Counted from the first letter of the stretch, positions 9,206 to 18,860 are shown. The stretch is 64,000 nucleotides of DNA from Methyloversatilis sp. RAC08 (GCF_001713355.1 NZ_CP016448.1:3534001-3598000), one strand, 5' to 3'. The notes: generated from the letters alone by a model not told the origin. Made by a program: numbers and translations.

Positions 9206-11374
9206 ATGCAGGACACCCCCCGCGACTTGGCGGCGCGCGAGCAATCGGCCTCTCCCGCGGTCACGGTCGCACTACGCGCGCTGATCGTCGAAGACAATCC
9301 GGTCGATCTTTGCGTGCTGCTCGTCCGCCTGAGGGCCGGTGGCTACGACGTCACGTCGGTGTGCGTCGAAACACCGGGCGAGCTGCGCGATGCGCTGGTG
9401 CGAGGGGGATGGGACATTGTCATCAGCGACTACCTGCTGCCGACCTTCAATGGTCTGGACGCACTGAACATCGTCAAGCGCTTCGACCCCGATCTGCCGC
9501 TCATCATCGTGTCCGGCGGCATCGGCGAAGACATCGCGGTCGAAGCGATGCGGGCCGGCGCACAGGATTACCTGCTGAAGAAGAACCTGCAGCGCCTGCC
9601 GGCCGTCATCCACCGAGAGCTGAAGAAGGCGGCGGCGCAGCGCGAGCAGCTGGCGGCGAACGCGGTGCTGCGCGAGAGCGAACTGCGCCTGCAGAGCATT
9701 CTCGCCACGCTGGAAGACATCATCTGGTCGATCGACCTCAGAACGCAGCGACTGGTGTATCTCAACCCGGCCGCGGTCAACATCTATGGCGTACCGGCGG
9801 AGGCATTCCTCGACGGCCGCATCGACTGGCTCGACATGGTGCACCCGGACGATCGCGAGCGCATGCGACATTCGCTGAAGGAAGTGTCGAAGGTCGGCAG
9901 TCTGTCGAGCGAATACCGCATCGTGCGGCCCGATGGCGAGGTGCGCTGGATTCATGACCGGGCGCGCGTGGTCTGCAACGATTCGGGCGCGCGCCTGCGC
10001 GTCGACGGCATCGCCCGCGACGTGACAGAACACAAGTTCAGCGAAGCCAAGCTCTACCAGGCGGCGAACTTCGACGCCCTGACCGGTCTGCCCAACCGCG
10101 CCATGCTGAGCGACCGCCTCAACCGCGCGCTGGTCCGCCAGGCCGACGGGAAAACCATGCTGGCAGTGCTGTTCGTCGACATCGACCGCTTCAAGGTGAT
10201 CAACGACAGCATGGGTCACGATGCCGGCGACGAACTGCTGCGCCAGATCACCGAACGCCTGTCGCTCGCCCTGCGCGCGAGCGACACGCTGGCCCGCCTT
10301 GGCGGCGACGAATTCGTCATCGTGCTGCCCGACCTGCATCGCGTGGCCGACGCCGAAACGGTGTGCCGCAACCTGATGCGCGCCATCGAGCCGCCGGTCG
10401 AACTGCTCGGCCATCCGATCTACTGCACCGCCAGCATGGGTGTAGCCCTGTTCCCGAGGGACGGCGACGATGCGGGCACATTGCTCAAGCACGCCGACCT
10501 CGCGATGTACCGGGCGAAGAAGGAAGGGCGCAACACGTTGCGTTTCTACAATCCCGAAGAAGGGGGTGCGGCCAACAACCGGCTTGAACTGGAACGCGAA
10601 CTGCGTGCCGCGCTGGTCAATGACGAATTCGTACTGCAGTACCAGCCGAAGGTCGATCTCACATGCGACGGACGCATCGCCGGGTTCGAGGCGCTGGTGC
10701 GCTGGCGCCACCCGAGCCGCGGCCTGCTGTCGCCGCTGGAATTCATACCGCTGGCCGAAGAGACCGGCCTCATCGTGCCGATCGGCACCTGGGTACTGCG
10801 CCAGGCCTGCACACAGGCGCGCATCTGGGTGAATGAGTTCGGCCCGCACTTGCGCATGGCGGTGAACCTCTCAGCCCGCCAGTTCGCCGGCAGCGACCTG
10901 GTGGAAACCGTCACCAGCGCGCTGCGCGACAGCGGCCTCGATCCGGGCAATCTGGAAGTCGAAATCACCGAATCGCTGCTCATGCAGGATGCCGGCAAGT
11001 CGGTGCGCGTGCTGCGCCAGATCAAGGATATGGGCGTGTCGATCGCAGTCGACGACTTCGGTACCGGCTATTCCAGCCTCGCCTACCTGAAGCGCTTTCC
11101 GCTCGACGTGATCAAGATCGACCGCTCCTTCGTGCGCGATATTTCGGTCGATCAGGACGACGCTGCCATCTGCGCCTCCATCCTCGCCATGGCGCACGCG
11201 TTGCGCATGGAAGTCGTCGCCGAAGGCGTCGAAACGATGCCCCAGCTGGCCTTCCTGCAGGAGCACGGCTGTCAGGTCATGCAGGGTTTCCTGTTCAGCC
11301 GCCCGCTGCCCGCCGCCGATGCGACGGCGCTGCTCGCCAGCGGTCGGCGCCAGCGGCTCGGCGGCGGCGAGTAG
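9206..11374 (+). CDS. REC-PAS-GGDEF-EAL cyclic-di-GMP regulator
   Basis: A 722-residue cytoplasmic response regulator that should make and/or break cyclic-di-GMP. Domains in order: receiver (about 24-140; acidic pair ED at 29-30, predicted phospho-Asp 75 in VISDYLLP, conserved Lys in LLKKN); PAS/PAC (160-280); GGDEF (285-450; intact GGDEF at 366-370); EAL (460-715; intact EAL at 495-497). Both catalytic signatures look intact, so activity could be bifunctional or switched. I chose ATG 9206 because a GAGGAG site precedes it. The divergent histidine kinase is the natural candidate for phosphorylating its receiver domain. Confidence 0.95.
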   Translation: MQDTPRDLAAREQSASPAVTVALRALIVEDNPVDLCVLLVRLRAGGYDVTSVCVETPGELRDALVRGGWDIVISDYLLPTFNGLDALNIVKRFDPDLPLIIVSGGIGEDIAVEAMRAGAQDYLLKKNLQRLPAVIHRELKKAAAQREQLAANAVLRESELRLQSILATLEDIIWSIDLRTQRLVYLNPAAVNIYGVPAEAFLDGRIDWLDMVHPDDRERMRHSLKEVSKVGSLSSEYRIVRPDGEVRWIHDRARVVCNDSGARLRVDGIARDVTEHKFSEAKLYQAANFDALTGLPNRAMLSDRLNRALVRQADGKTMLAVLFVDIDRFKVINDSMGHDAGDELLRQITERLSLALRASDTLARLGGDEFVIVLPDLHRVADAETVCRNLMRAIEPPVELLGHPIYCTASMGVALFPRDGDDAGTLLKHADLAMYRAKKEGRNTLRFYNPEEGGAANNRLELERELRAALVNDEFVLQYQPKVDLTCDGRIAGFEALVRWRHPSRGLLSPLEFIPLAEETGLIVPIGTWVLRQACTQARIWVNEFGPHLRMAVNLSARQFAGSDLVETVTSALRDSGLDPGNLEVEITESLLMQDAGKSVRVLRQIKDMGVSIAVDDFGTGYSSLAYLKRFPLDVIKIDRSFVRDISVDQDDAAICASILAMAHALRMEVVAEGVETMPQLAFLQEHGCQVMQGFLFSRPLPAADATALLASGRRQRLGGGE

Positions 11375-11525
11375 CGCTCGCCTGATCGGGCGCGGCCGCG
11401 TTACGACCGACCGGATGCAGATGAAGTCGGGGGAAGGCAGCTTGCGTGGCACGGGCTTCCAGCGGACGCGCTTGATGGATCTTGTTGATGTGGGTGTGCC
11501 GCTCGAATGACATCACGATGCGTGT

Positions 11526-11636
11526 TTACACTGCATCGGGCGACGCACCGGCAGGATGCTGCATCACCGGGCCGCGCGGGTCTCCGATCAGTTTGGACAG
11601 CGCGTTGGTGTCCAGTAACCAGATCGGTTGCGCCAT
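11526..11636 (-). pseudogene. truncated VapC-type PIN toxin remnant
   Basis: Reading leftward from ATG 11636 gives 36 residues beginning MAQPIWLLDTNALSKLIGDPRGPVM, followed by a stop at 11526-11528. LLDTNALS is the opening strand and first catalytic Asp of PIN-domain (VapC) ribonucleases, which are normally about 130-140 residues. Everything after the first 25 or so residues is lost, so no nuclease could be made. It lies directly downstream of a VapB-like frame, the usual antitoxin-toxin order. The product is certainly non-functional; the family assignment rests on one short segment plus the context. Confidence 0.6.
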
Positions 11637-11649
11637 CACGAGCCCCACG

Positions 11650-11855
11650 CTACTGGGTTGGCAGGTCTTCCACCTCGGGTAACCCTTTGGCCAGCGGCTC
11701 CCACGAGGCCTGTAGGTCCAGCAGACGGTTCGTGCGGATGCGCGTCAGGATGAGGTTGTCGCCCGCCTTGCGGTTCAGCACCCCGGCACCTTCGAGTTCG
11801 AACTCATGCAGGATGCGCTCCGCCTGATGGCAGCCATCGCGAAACAGCAAGTCAT
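11650..11855 (-). pseudogene. degenerate VapB-type antitoxin remnant
   Basis: The leftward frame ends at TAG 11650-11652 and reads LLFRDGCHQAERILHEFELEG, then KAGDNLILTRI and LLDLQASWEPLAKGLPEVED. This parallels VapB/AbrB-like antitoxins, where the DNA-binding segment is normally close to FRNGRSQAVRIPKEFEL and the tail binds VapC. The vestigial ATG at 11853-11855 is out of frame with the rest by one base, and the recognition motif has lost its RSQAVR core. The frame does remain open upstream to another ATG at 11949, but that extension is not VapB-like. I read it as a decayed antitoxin. Confidence 0.55.
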
Positions 11856-12081
11856 GGGGCTCGGTCGTGGTGCTCTCTAGCTCGGTTGGGATACTGCATC
11901 TCACATGCGCTGGTTTGGCAATGGTCACGTCGGAGGGTTTGTAGAACAAGTCCTACACAAAAGACCGGACAAATCGTGGTTTGTAAATTTACCGCTTATC
12001 CAATCTACATGCCATTTCCCGTCGAAGAGCTCGCTCCGGCAAACCCGGTTGTCCATCTGACACCGGATGTCTGCTTCTGAG

Positions 12082-12114
12082 TTCACGTTTGACCAGAACG
12101 TTACACAACGTGAA
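12082..12114. promoter_or_regulatory. perfect 8-bp inverted repeat upstream of the PEP-CTERM gene
   Basis: TTCACGTT (12082-12089) and AACGTGAA (12107-12114) are exact reverse complements with a 17-base spacer that itself contains AACGTT. The element sits about 85 bases upstream of the start at 12200, in a locally A/T-richer region. It could be an operator for a dimeric regulator or a weak hairpin; no T-run follows, so a terminator is less likely. The binding protein is unknown. Confidence 0.35.
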
Positions 12115-12199
12115 ACGGATACGCATGATGCAAGCTGTAATGCTTATTCAATAGAGTGAAGTGATTGCTTGATAGGTTCTACGAACTAGGGGAAAAGTC

Positions 12200-15100
12200 A
12201 TGTCCGGACGCGCTCCGCACGCAGTACGAAACAAGCGGCTTTCTGATTCATCTCCATCGGCGCTGCTTTCGCTGATTTTCTTGGCTTTGATTCCTTATGC
12301 GCAGGCTGAATCGGTGTTTTCCGCGGGAACCGGCGGTCTGACAGCGGAAGCTCCTGGCGAAGCAGGTACATCCGGTGGAGCCGCCGTTGCGAATGCCAGC
12401 GCACCGGCCGACGCAAACAATGAGGCCTTTGCAGTGGGCGGCGCGGGCGGCAACGGCGCAGTCGGTACGACTGGTTCCGGACAGGTGGCTGGCGGTAAAG
12501 GTGGCAATGGAGGGGACGGGGGCAATGCAAGCGCCTCGGCGACGAGCGTCCAGAGCGGTGGGCCAGCCGTTGCATCGGCGAACGCGACGAGCGGTCGCGG
12601 TGGCGACGGCGGTGCCGGTAATGGCGACAGTCATGGAGGGAATGCGGGAACCGCGCATGCGACAGCGCTGGCCTCCGCGTCGGGACCATTCGACGCTCGT
12701 GCCGCAGCGGACGCGCAGGCAACGGGTCGGGACGGCGGCAGGTCTCACGGCGATAGCGCGCGCGGGGCCCAAGGCGGCACGGGCTCGGCACATGCACAGT
12801 CAAGCACACGTGAAACGCAGGCGGGATCTCTTGCTCAAGCCAGCGTCCGGGGCGGTGCGGGTGGCGAGGGTTGGAGCGGTTCAGTTGGAGGTGATGGCGC
12901 AAACGTCAGCGACGTCAAAGCGTACGCGGAGGCGGATTCAGGTAACACCGGGGCCATCGCTACAGCCATCGCCGGTCGTGGCGGCGCCGCACTCGGCAAT
13001 GCATCCGGCGGGCGCGGTGGTCATGCTGCGCTGACCAATGCGGTTGGTGGTTCAAGCGCGGGTAACCTCTCCCTGACGCAGACGGCGGTCGCCGGTCGTG
13101 GTGGTCATTCCCAGCAGGGCATAGCCGGCGCAGGCGGAACGGCCGAATCCAAGTTGGATTCGGGCATGCACTCGGGTACTCAGCTCTTTCTCGAGTCGGC
13201 TAGCACCGGCGGCTCCGGGGGGAGCACGGATTCTGGTATCGCAGGCAGAGGCGGCAATTCCCGATCTCACGCGTCGGCAACATCAAACGGATTGCTTTCA
13301 ATTACGTCGCAAGCTGTTGCCGGCGATGGCGGGCGCGTTTTTGGAAGTGCGTCCGACGTAGTGCCCGGCGTGTCGGGCGGGCATGCACACGCGACCGCTC
13401 AAGGGGCGGCTGTCGGCGGCGTCTCGGCAGGCATCACTGGCCGGGGTGGTCTCGGCGGAACGGCGCTCGGCACGGGCCAGCGCGGAGGCGACGGCGGAAC
13501 GGTGGCCCTGTTTGCCTCAGCGGAATCTGACACTGGTAACGTCAGTCTGTCGGCAACCGCTTACGGCGGAAAGGGCGGCTACGGCGGTGCAGGTGCCATC
13601 GGCGGCGCAGGCGCATCCGTTTCGCTGACCGACGTAGTCAATGGCCAGACATCCGGCATGCTTGCATTGAACCAGGGCGCGGTCGGCGGGGACGGCGGCG
13701 ACAGCAGCAGCTTTGCCGGCGTCGCCGGCAGCGCATCTAGCCGACTGACAGCCGCCGCTGCTACGCCTTCCGGGGCTTCTTCCATACGCGCGAACGCATA
13801 CGCAATGGGTGGAAACGGTGGGAACGTGTCCATCTATCGAGGTGGCCCTGCGAGCAATGGCGCGGATGCGTTATCCGAACTCAATGTCTTCGGTAGCGGG
13901 ACCGTCTGGGCCAGTTCCACTGCTGCGGGCGGTGACGGTGGCGACGCATCATTCGGCGAACGCGGCTCCGTCGGTGGCCAAGCTACGGCAAGGGTGTACG
14001 GCCAGACCGTCGGCACGCATTCGGTGGACGTCAGCGCACGTGTCTCTGCTGGTAGGGGGGGGCATAACCGCAGTACGGGCACTCGCGGCGGCGATGGCAT
14101 GTTTGCTGGAGATGCCCGGGCTGAAGGTCACTCGGTCGCGGGAAGTGTTGCCGTGACCGCCTCCGCACAAGGCGGTAATGGCGGCAATGGCGGCGCGGGC
14201 GCATATGCTGGCCATGGTGGTGATGCGATATTGATCAACGCCGTCTCTGGTAGCACGACCGGAGTGCTTGCACTCGAACAACGAGCCGAGGGCGGCAGTG
14301 GTGGATTTTCCGACGGCGGAACAAGCGGGCGCGGTGCGAAGGGCTACTCCAGTCTGTCGTTCAACGATACCGATGCGATCCAACTCACTGGCGTCAGCAT
14401 CGCGAAAGGCGGAGAAGCCGGCACGTCCTCCGGGGGCAATACTTCCGATGGTGGCGATGCGCATGCCGTGGTCTCCCTTACATCCTTGCGCATCGGCGCC
14501 TTCACGAGCGCGAGGAGCGAAGCACAAGGGGGAAGGGTGAGCGGATCGCTGAGTCGCGGAGGGGACGCACGAGCGGACAGCTACGCGACTGGAGCCGGTT
14601 GGACAGATAGCGTGGCTGAGGCCAGGGGAGGAGCGAATACGGCGGGACAGGCCGGTGCGGCGAAAGCTGAGGCGGTGTCCGTCACGACGCTCGACAATGG
14701 TTTTGCAAGTGCCCGTGCGGCGGGGTCGAGCCCGTCGAATCAGACCGATGCGATCGCCCGCGCGGAGGCACGTGCGGGTGGCTGGGCAAGTGCATCAGCC
14801 GAGGGCGATGGCCGGAATGGCGAGGTGCATGCTCAAGCGACCGCTAGTGAGTTCTTGGGCAGCAGGGTAAGTACATCGGCCCAGGCAACGGTATCTGGGC
14901 AGACACGAGTCATGTCGATGGTCACGCATGCTGCCGGGCTCCCAAGCTATCCCGACTTCATCAGCGCCGGCACTGGACTCGAAGCCGTTTCGTTCGCGAC
15001 TGGCGTGACATCGGCGTCGCTGATCGCGGATTCGGTCGACCCTGGCAGCTCGTTAAGAAAGTCTCTTGAAGAATCGTCCTCAGACGTCGTCATGGGTTAC

Positions 15101-15553
15101 GGCATGATGGGCGTCAGCTATGGATCGTTTGCACAAGGCACTCAGATCTACAGGGCCAGCGTCGATTTCGAATTCAAACTCGACGATTCAAGCGAGGTCA
15201 CCCTGAGCTTGATCGATTTCGGCGGCCAAAGCGGAGGCGAGACGCTCAACCTGCACTTTCTAGTCTCATCGTTCGGCGGAACCATCCTCGAAAACAACTT
15301 CACCGATCTGAGCGACGCAGCAAACTGGTTTTCGGATCATGCGCTGCTCCTCGGCGAATACACCGGGGCCGCTCAGTTTTCGCTGCAACTTACGATGATC
15401 GGCGATATTGAACAAGGCGCAGGTTTCCGCTACTTCATGTCCAGTACCGCTACCACAGCGCCGATTCCTGAACCGCAAATTGCCGCCATGCTGCTCGCGG
15501 GACTTGGGGTAATGGGAATGCTGATGCGTCGGCGTAGTTTTGGGAGACGCTGA
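12200..15553 (+). CDS. large Gly/Ala-rich repetitive PEP-CTERM surface protein (1117 aa)
   Basis: Secreted repeat protein. Residues 15-37 form a signal peptide (SALLSLIFLALIPYAQA). Residues about 40-890 are low-complexity Gly/Ala/Ser with GRGG, GGNGG and GGDGG clusters alternating with Ala/Ser/Thr-rich strands. A long period is visible: similar blocks of the form x-x-A/V-V-x-G-x-x-x-G-x-L-x-L-x-Q begin near residues 278, 476 and 678, so the unit is about 200 residues. Residues about 915-1085 look like a globular beta domain. The C-terminus has the PEP-CTERM sorting signal: IPEP, a hydrophobic helix, then RRRSFGRR. Exosortase should cut and anchor it outside. A GGGGAA Shine-Dalgarno precedes ATG 12200. 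No exosortase gene is in this window. Function unknown; a matrix or biofilm role is an inference. Confidence 0.85.
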   Translation: MSGRAPHAVRNKRLSDSSPSALLSLIFLALIPYAQAESVFSAGTGGLTAEAPGEAGTSGGAAVANASAPADANNEAFAVGGAGGNGAVGTTGSGQVAGGKGGNGGDGGNASASATSVQSGGPAVASANATSGRGGDGGAGNGDSHGGNAGTAHATALASASGPFDARAAADAQATGRDGGRSHGDSARGAQGGTGSAHAQSSTRETQAGSLAQASVRGGAGGEGWSGSVGGDGANVSDVKAYAEADSGNTGAIATAIAGRGGAALGNASGGRGGHAALTNAVGGSSAGNLSLTQTAVAGRGGHSQQGIAGAGGTAESKLDSGMHSGTQLFLESASTGGSGGSTDSGIAGRGGNSRSHASATSNGLLSITSQAVAGDGGRVFGSASDVVPGVSGGHAHATAQGAAVGGVSAGITGRGGLGGTALGTGQRGGDGGTVALFASAESDTGNVSLSATAYGGKGGYGGAGAIGGAGASVSLTDVVNGQTSGMLALNQGAVGGDGGDSSSFAGVAGSASSRLTAAAATPSGASSIRANAYAMGGNGGNVSIYRGGPASNGADALSELNVFGSGTVWASSTAAGGDGGDASFGERGSVGGQATARVYGQTVGTHSVDVSARVSAGRGGHNRSTGTRGGDGMFAGDARAEGHSVAGSVAVTASAQGGNGGNGGAGAYAGHGGDAILINAVSGSTTGVLALEQRAEGGSGGFSDGGTSGRGAKGYSSLSFNDTDAIQLTGVSIAKGGEAGTSSGGNTSDGGDAHAVVSLTSLRIGAFTSARSEAQGGRVSGSLSRGGDARADSYATGAGWTDSVAEARGGANTAGQAGAAKAEAVSVTTLDNGFASARAAGSSPSNQTDAIARAEARAGGWASASAEGDGRNGEVHAQATASEFLGSRVSTSAQATVSGQTRVMSMVTHAAGLPSYPDFISAGTGLEAVSFATGVTSASLIADSVDPGSSLRKSLEESSSDVVMGYGMMGVSYGSFAQGTQIYRASVDFEFKLDDSSEVTLSLIDFGGQSGGETLNLHFLVSSFGGTILENNFTDLSDAANWFSDHALLLGEYTGAAQFSLQLTMIGDIEQGAGFRYFMSSTATTAPIPEPQIAAMLLAGLGVMGMLMRRRSFGRR

Positions 15554-15691
15554 TTTATTGATCCAAGAGGCGGCCGCCAGAACGGACCGCTACCTCAGCA
15601 GCCCACCCAGCAGGCCCATCGCCGCGTGCAGCTCGGCGCCTTCGCAAGCGTCAACGGAGACGCAGCAACATCTTCCGCGCATTGCGCTTGC

Positions 15692-16273
15692 TCAGAGCTG
15701 ATACGCCACCTTCTCCCCCTCAACCTTCACCTTCCCGGTCGCCTGCAGATGCCTGACGATCGCAGCCACCTCAGCCTTGGAAATACCCTTCGGAAAAAGC
15801 GCAGTAACCGTAGTCGTGAGTGTTTTCAGCGTGCGTGGCCTTGAATTGCCGCGCGTTTTGAGGTTACTGACCACCATCGCGAAGCGGTCGACTTTTTTCG
15901 GGGCAGGTGCTGCGGGGGGTTTGGGCGGCGTGGGTTTTGCGGGTGGGGTGACGACCGCTTTCGGCGCAACGGCGATCGCCACTGTTACGGGAGATACGAC
16001 CGGCTTCGGTGTTGGGGCACTTGCTTTGTTCGGGCATCTGAAGTGCCCCTTCTGATTCAGTACGACTTCGAACTTCTGCTTGATCGACATGCTGCCGAGC
16101 AAGGTATTCACCGTCTTGCAGCACGCCACACAGTTGTCGTCGCCATTGGCGCCGCCCTTCGCAATGGCCATCAGATGTTCAACGCTCGCGTCATCCCGTG
16201 GCAGGGGCTGTTTGCAGAAGAAGCACAGGCCCCCCTGAACGAACAGGAGGCGGTCGAGCGGTTTGGTCGGCAT
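15692..16273 (-). CDS. HNH endonuclease-domain protein with C-terminal helical/winged-helix segment
   Basis: 193 residues. The N-terminal half carries a zinc-HNH-type nuclease motif: CFFCKQPL, then ASVEHLMAIAKGGANGDDNCVACCKTVN, with paired CxxC residues and the His and Asn positions of the family. A Pro/Ala/Lys-rich linker (about residues 85-125) joins it to a C-terminal domain, with VVSNLKTRGNSRPRTLKTLTTTVTALF and KAEVAAIVRHLQATGKVKVEG, which looks like a winged-helix DNA-binding fold. It sits alone between a PEP-CTERM gene and an antitoxin remnant. The biological target is unknown. Confidence 0.75.
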   Translation of the reverse strand: MPTKPLDRLLFVQGGLCFFCKQPLPRDDASVEHLMAIAKGGANGDDNCVACCKTVNTLLGSMSIKQKFEVVLNQKGHFRCPNKASAPTPKPVVSPVTVAIAVAPKAVVTPPAKPTPPKPPAAPAPKKVDRFAMVVSNLKTRGNSRPRTLKTLTTTVTALFPKGISKAEVAAIVRHLQATGKVKVEGEKVAYQL

Positions 16274-16438
16274 GGACGCTGCGATCTCCAGTCGGTCAGC
16301 TGCACCGATATGCTAGCCGATCTGCGTGCGGCGATCCTCTGTGCATCGAATGCAAGCTGCTCTGGACTGCGACTCCTCCCATCGGACGTGTAGGGTAGCG
16401 GTTATGCAGCGCCAATTCCGGGGAGCGTCGCCGCGAAG

Positions 16439-16660
16439 TTACTTCCCTTTCAGATCAATCGTACTGCGCGATGCGGCGCAGTCGCGCAGGTAGAGGTTGA
16501 GCAGGCTCTGCCACGGAATGCCGGTGTCTGTGGCAAATGACTTGAGGTACTGAATCGAATCCGCGTCGAGCCGGATCGTGATCCGCCTCTCGAGTTGTTC
16601 AGCGTGGCGGGGCTCCGATGCCTCAGAAAAGTCCTGTTCAGGTTGTAAGGTTATGTCCTT
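16439..16660 (-). pseudogene. ribbon-helix-helix (CopG/BrnA-type) antitoxin fragment lacking a start codon
   Basis: A leftward frame of 73 codons ends at TAA 16439-16441 and encodes ERRITIRLDADSIQYLKSFA followed by TGIPWQSLLNLYLRDCA. This is a clear ribbon-helix-helix antitoxin domain. Between the upstream in-frame stop (16661-16663) and the domain there is no ATG, GTG or TTG; the best-placed codon is an ATA just after AAAGGAC. Either initiation is non-standard or the original start was lost. No intact partner toxin is present. I annotate it as a remnant, but expression from a rare start cannot be excluded. Confidence 0.5.
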
Positions 16661-16913
16661 TCAGAAAGACGCGGCCTTTTGGTCGTTCCGATGAAGCGGA
16701 TCAAGGCAATGACTTTGCTGCAACGACGATACCGTTACGATTCACGGACGTGACGGACTGAATGAGGGCGTAGCCGGGACTCGCCTGACTATTGATCCGT
16801 TCAGTGCCGGAGTATGACAAAAGGAAATTTCGAGCGAGAAATCCGCGCTGCCATGCAGGTCAGCGCCAGGGCGTGCTGTACACTTCCGCCAACCTCCTTC
16901 CGATCGCTTCTCC

Positions 16914-18860
16914 GTGTCCGACATTCCCACCACCTTTGCCGTCGACGGCCCGCTCGCCCGGGCGATCGACGGGTTCACGCCGCGTGCGCAGCAGACGGAA
17001 ATGGCCGAGCGGGTGGCGGCGGCGATCGAACAGCGCAGCGTGCTGGTGGTCGAGGCGGGCACCGGGACGGGCAAGACCTACGCCTATCTCGTGCCGGCGC
17101 TGCTGTCAGGCACCAAGGTGATCGTGTCGACCGGCACCAAGACGCTGCAGGACCAGCTTTTCCAGCGCGACCTGCCGACGGTGCGCGGCGCGCTCGGCGT
17201 GCCGGTGACGATTGCACTGCTGAAGGGGCGCGCCAATTACCTGTGTCACTACCATCTCGAACGTTCCTTGCACGATGGCCGGCTCGGGTCGCGCGAAGAG
17301 GCGGGGCATCTGCAGGCCATCGCGCGCTGGGCCAAGGTGACGGGCAGCGGTGACAAGGCGCAGTGCACCGAGGTGCCGGAAGAATCGGGTGCCTGGCAGC
17401 TGGCCACCTCGACACGCGACAACTGCCTGGGCCAGGACTGCCCGAACGCGAAGGAGTGCTTCGTGACCGCGGCGCGGCGCGAGGCGATGGAGGCGGATGT
17501 GGTGGTGGTCAATCACCACCTGTTCTTTGCCGACCTGATGCTGCGTGACGAGGGCGTGGCCGAACTGCTGCCGGCCTGCAATGCGGTGGTGTTCGACGAA
17601 GCGCATCAGCTTGCCGAGACCGCCAGCCTGTTCTTCGGCGAGTCGGTGTCGACCTCGCAGATGCTGGAGCTGGCGCGCGACACGCGCGCCGAGGCGGTCA
17701 TCAACGCCAAGGATTTCAAGCAATTGCCCGAAGCCGCCGAGCGCATGTCCAAGACGGCGCGCGACCTGCGGCTGGTGTTCCGCGAAGAGAACGTGCGGCT
17801 GTCGGCGGCGCAGATCGACGAGCGTGCCGCGTTCGCGCCGGCACTGGCGACCGTGCTCGACGCCTTGCGCGAACTGGCCGGCGTGCTCGAAACCCAGGCC
17901 GGGCGAAGCGAGGGGCTGGAAAAGTGCTGGCAGCGTGCGCTCGATCTGGTGGCGCGCATCGAACGCTGGCAGGCGGGCGACAGGAAACAGCCCGAGCAGG
18001 CCGACCGCGTGCGCTGGGCCGAGGTGTACACGCAGGCGCTGGCGCTGAACGCCACGCCGCTGTCGGTGGCCGACATTTTCCGGCGCCAGATGGAAGACAA
18101 TCCGCGGGCATGGATTTTCACGTCGGCCACGCTGGCGGTCGGCGGCGATTTCGGCCACTACTGCGGCGAACTGGGCCTGGCCGGCGCCGAGACGGCGCAG
18201 TGGGGCAGCCCGTTCAACTACGGTGAGCAGGCGCTGCTTTATGCGCCCGAAAACATGCCCGAACCGTCGGCGCCCACGTACGCCGAAGCGGTGGCGCGCG
18301 CCGCCTGGCCGCTGATCAAGGCCTGTCGCGGCGGCGTATTCGTGCTGTGCACCTCGCTGCGCGCGATGAAGCGCATCCACGAACTGATCGAGGACAAGCT
18401 GTCGGCCTATGACCCTGACCGGCCGCTGCTGATGCAGGGCCAGGCCACGCGCAGCGAACTGCTCGAGCGGCATCGCGCCGCCGGTAACGCGGTGCTGGTC
18501 GCCAGCCAGAGCTTCTGGGAAGGTGTCGATGTGCGTGGCGACGCGCTGCAGCTGGTCATCATCGACAAGCTGCCGTTTGCCCCGCCGGACGACCCGGTGC
18601 TGTCGGCGCGCATCGAACACATGAAGCGCGAAGGCCGCAACGCCTTCATGGATTACCAGCTGCCGCATGCGGTGATCAGCATGAAGCAGGGCGCCGGCCG
18701 GTTGATCCGAGACGAGCGCGATCATGGCGTACTCGTGGTGTGCGACCCGCGCCTGATCGACAAGCACTACGGCAAGACCATCTGGCGCAGCTTGCCGCCT
18801 ATGCGCCGCACGCGCAGCGAAGACGTGGCGGTGCAGTTTCTCGAAAGCCTGGGCGGCTGA
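16914..18860 (+). CDS. DinG/YoaA-type ATP-dependent DNA helicase
   Basis: Superfamily-2, XPD-like 5'-3' helicase of 648 residues, starting at GTG 16914. Walker A is EAGTGTGKT (about residue 46) and Walker B is VFDEAHQLAE (about 225). A four-cysteine Fe-S cluster region lies between them: a Cys in LCHYH, then CTE, and the NCLGQDCPNAKECF cluster. The C-terminal motifs WEGVDVRGDALQLVIIDKLPF and MKQGAGRLIRDERD (motif VI) are intact. The length and Fe-S arrangement fit YoaA/DinG, which resolve R-loops and damaged replication structures. It is followed by cfa after about 115 bases. Confidence 0.9.
   Translation: MSDIPTTFAVDGPLARAIDGFTPRAQQTEMAERVAAAIEQRSVLVVEAGTGTGKTYAYLVPALLSGTKVIVSTGTKTLQDQLFQRDLPTVRGALGVPVTIALLKGRANYLCHYHLERSLHDGRLGSREEAGHLQAIARWAKVTGSGDKAQCTEVPEESGAWQLATSTRDNCLGQDCPNAKECFVTAARREAMEADVVVVNHHLFFADLMLRDEGVAELLPACNAVVFDEAHQLAETASLFFGESVSTSQMLELARDTRAEAVINAKDFKQLPEAAERMSKTARDLRLVFREENVRLSAAQIDERAAFAPALATVLDALRELAGVLETQAGRSEGLEKCWQRALDLVARIERWQAGDRKQPEQADRVRWAEVYTQALALNATPLSVADIFRRQMEDNPRAWIFTSATLAVGGDFGHYCGELGLAGAETAQWGSPFNYGEQALLYAPENMPEPSAPTYAEAVARAAWPLIKACRGGVFVLCTSLRAMKRIHELIEDKLSAYDPDRPLLMQGQATRSELLERHRAAGNAVLVASQSFWEGVDVRGDALQLVIIDKLPFAPPDDPVLSARIEHMKREGRNAFMDYQLPHAVISMKQGAGRLIRDERDHGVLVVCDPRLIDKHYGKTIWRSLPPMRRTRSEDVAVQFLESLGG

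Noticed and set aside
15590-15660. Leftward fragment ending AMGLLGGLLR, similar to the C-terminus of YidB-type proteins
   Set aside because: Only about ten residues resemble the family, with no upstream domain; too short to call a pseudogene.
16662-16740. Possible BrnT toxin tail (IRFIGTTKRPRLSER) before the RHH remnant
   Set aside because: The match to BrnT C-termini is loose and the frame is closed by a stop just upstream without a start codon.
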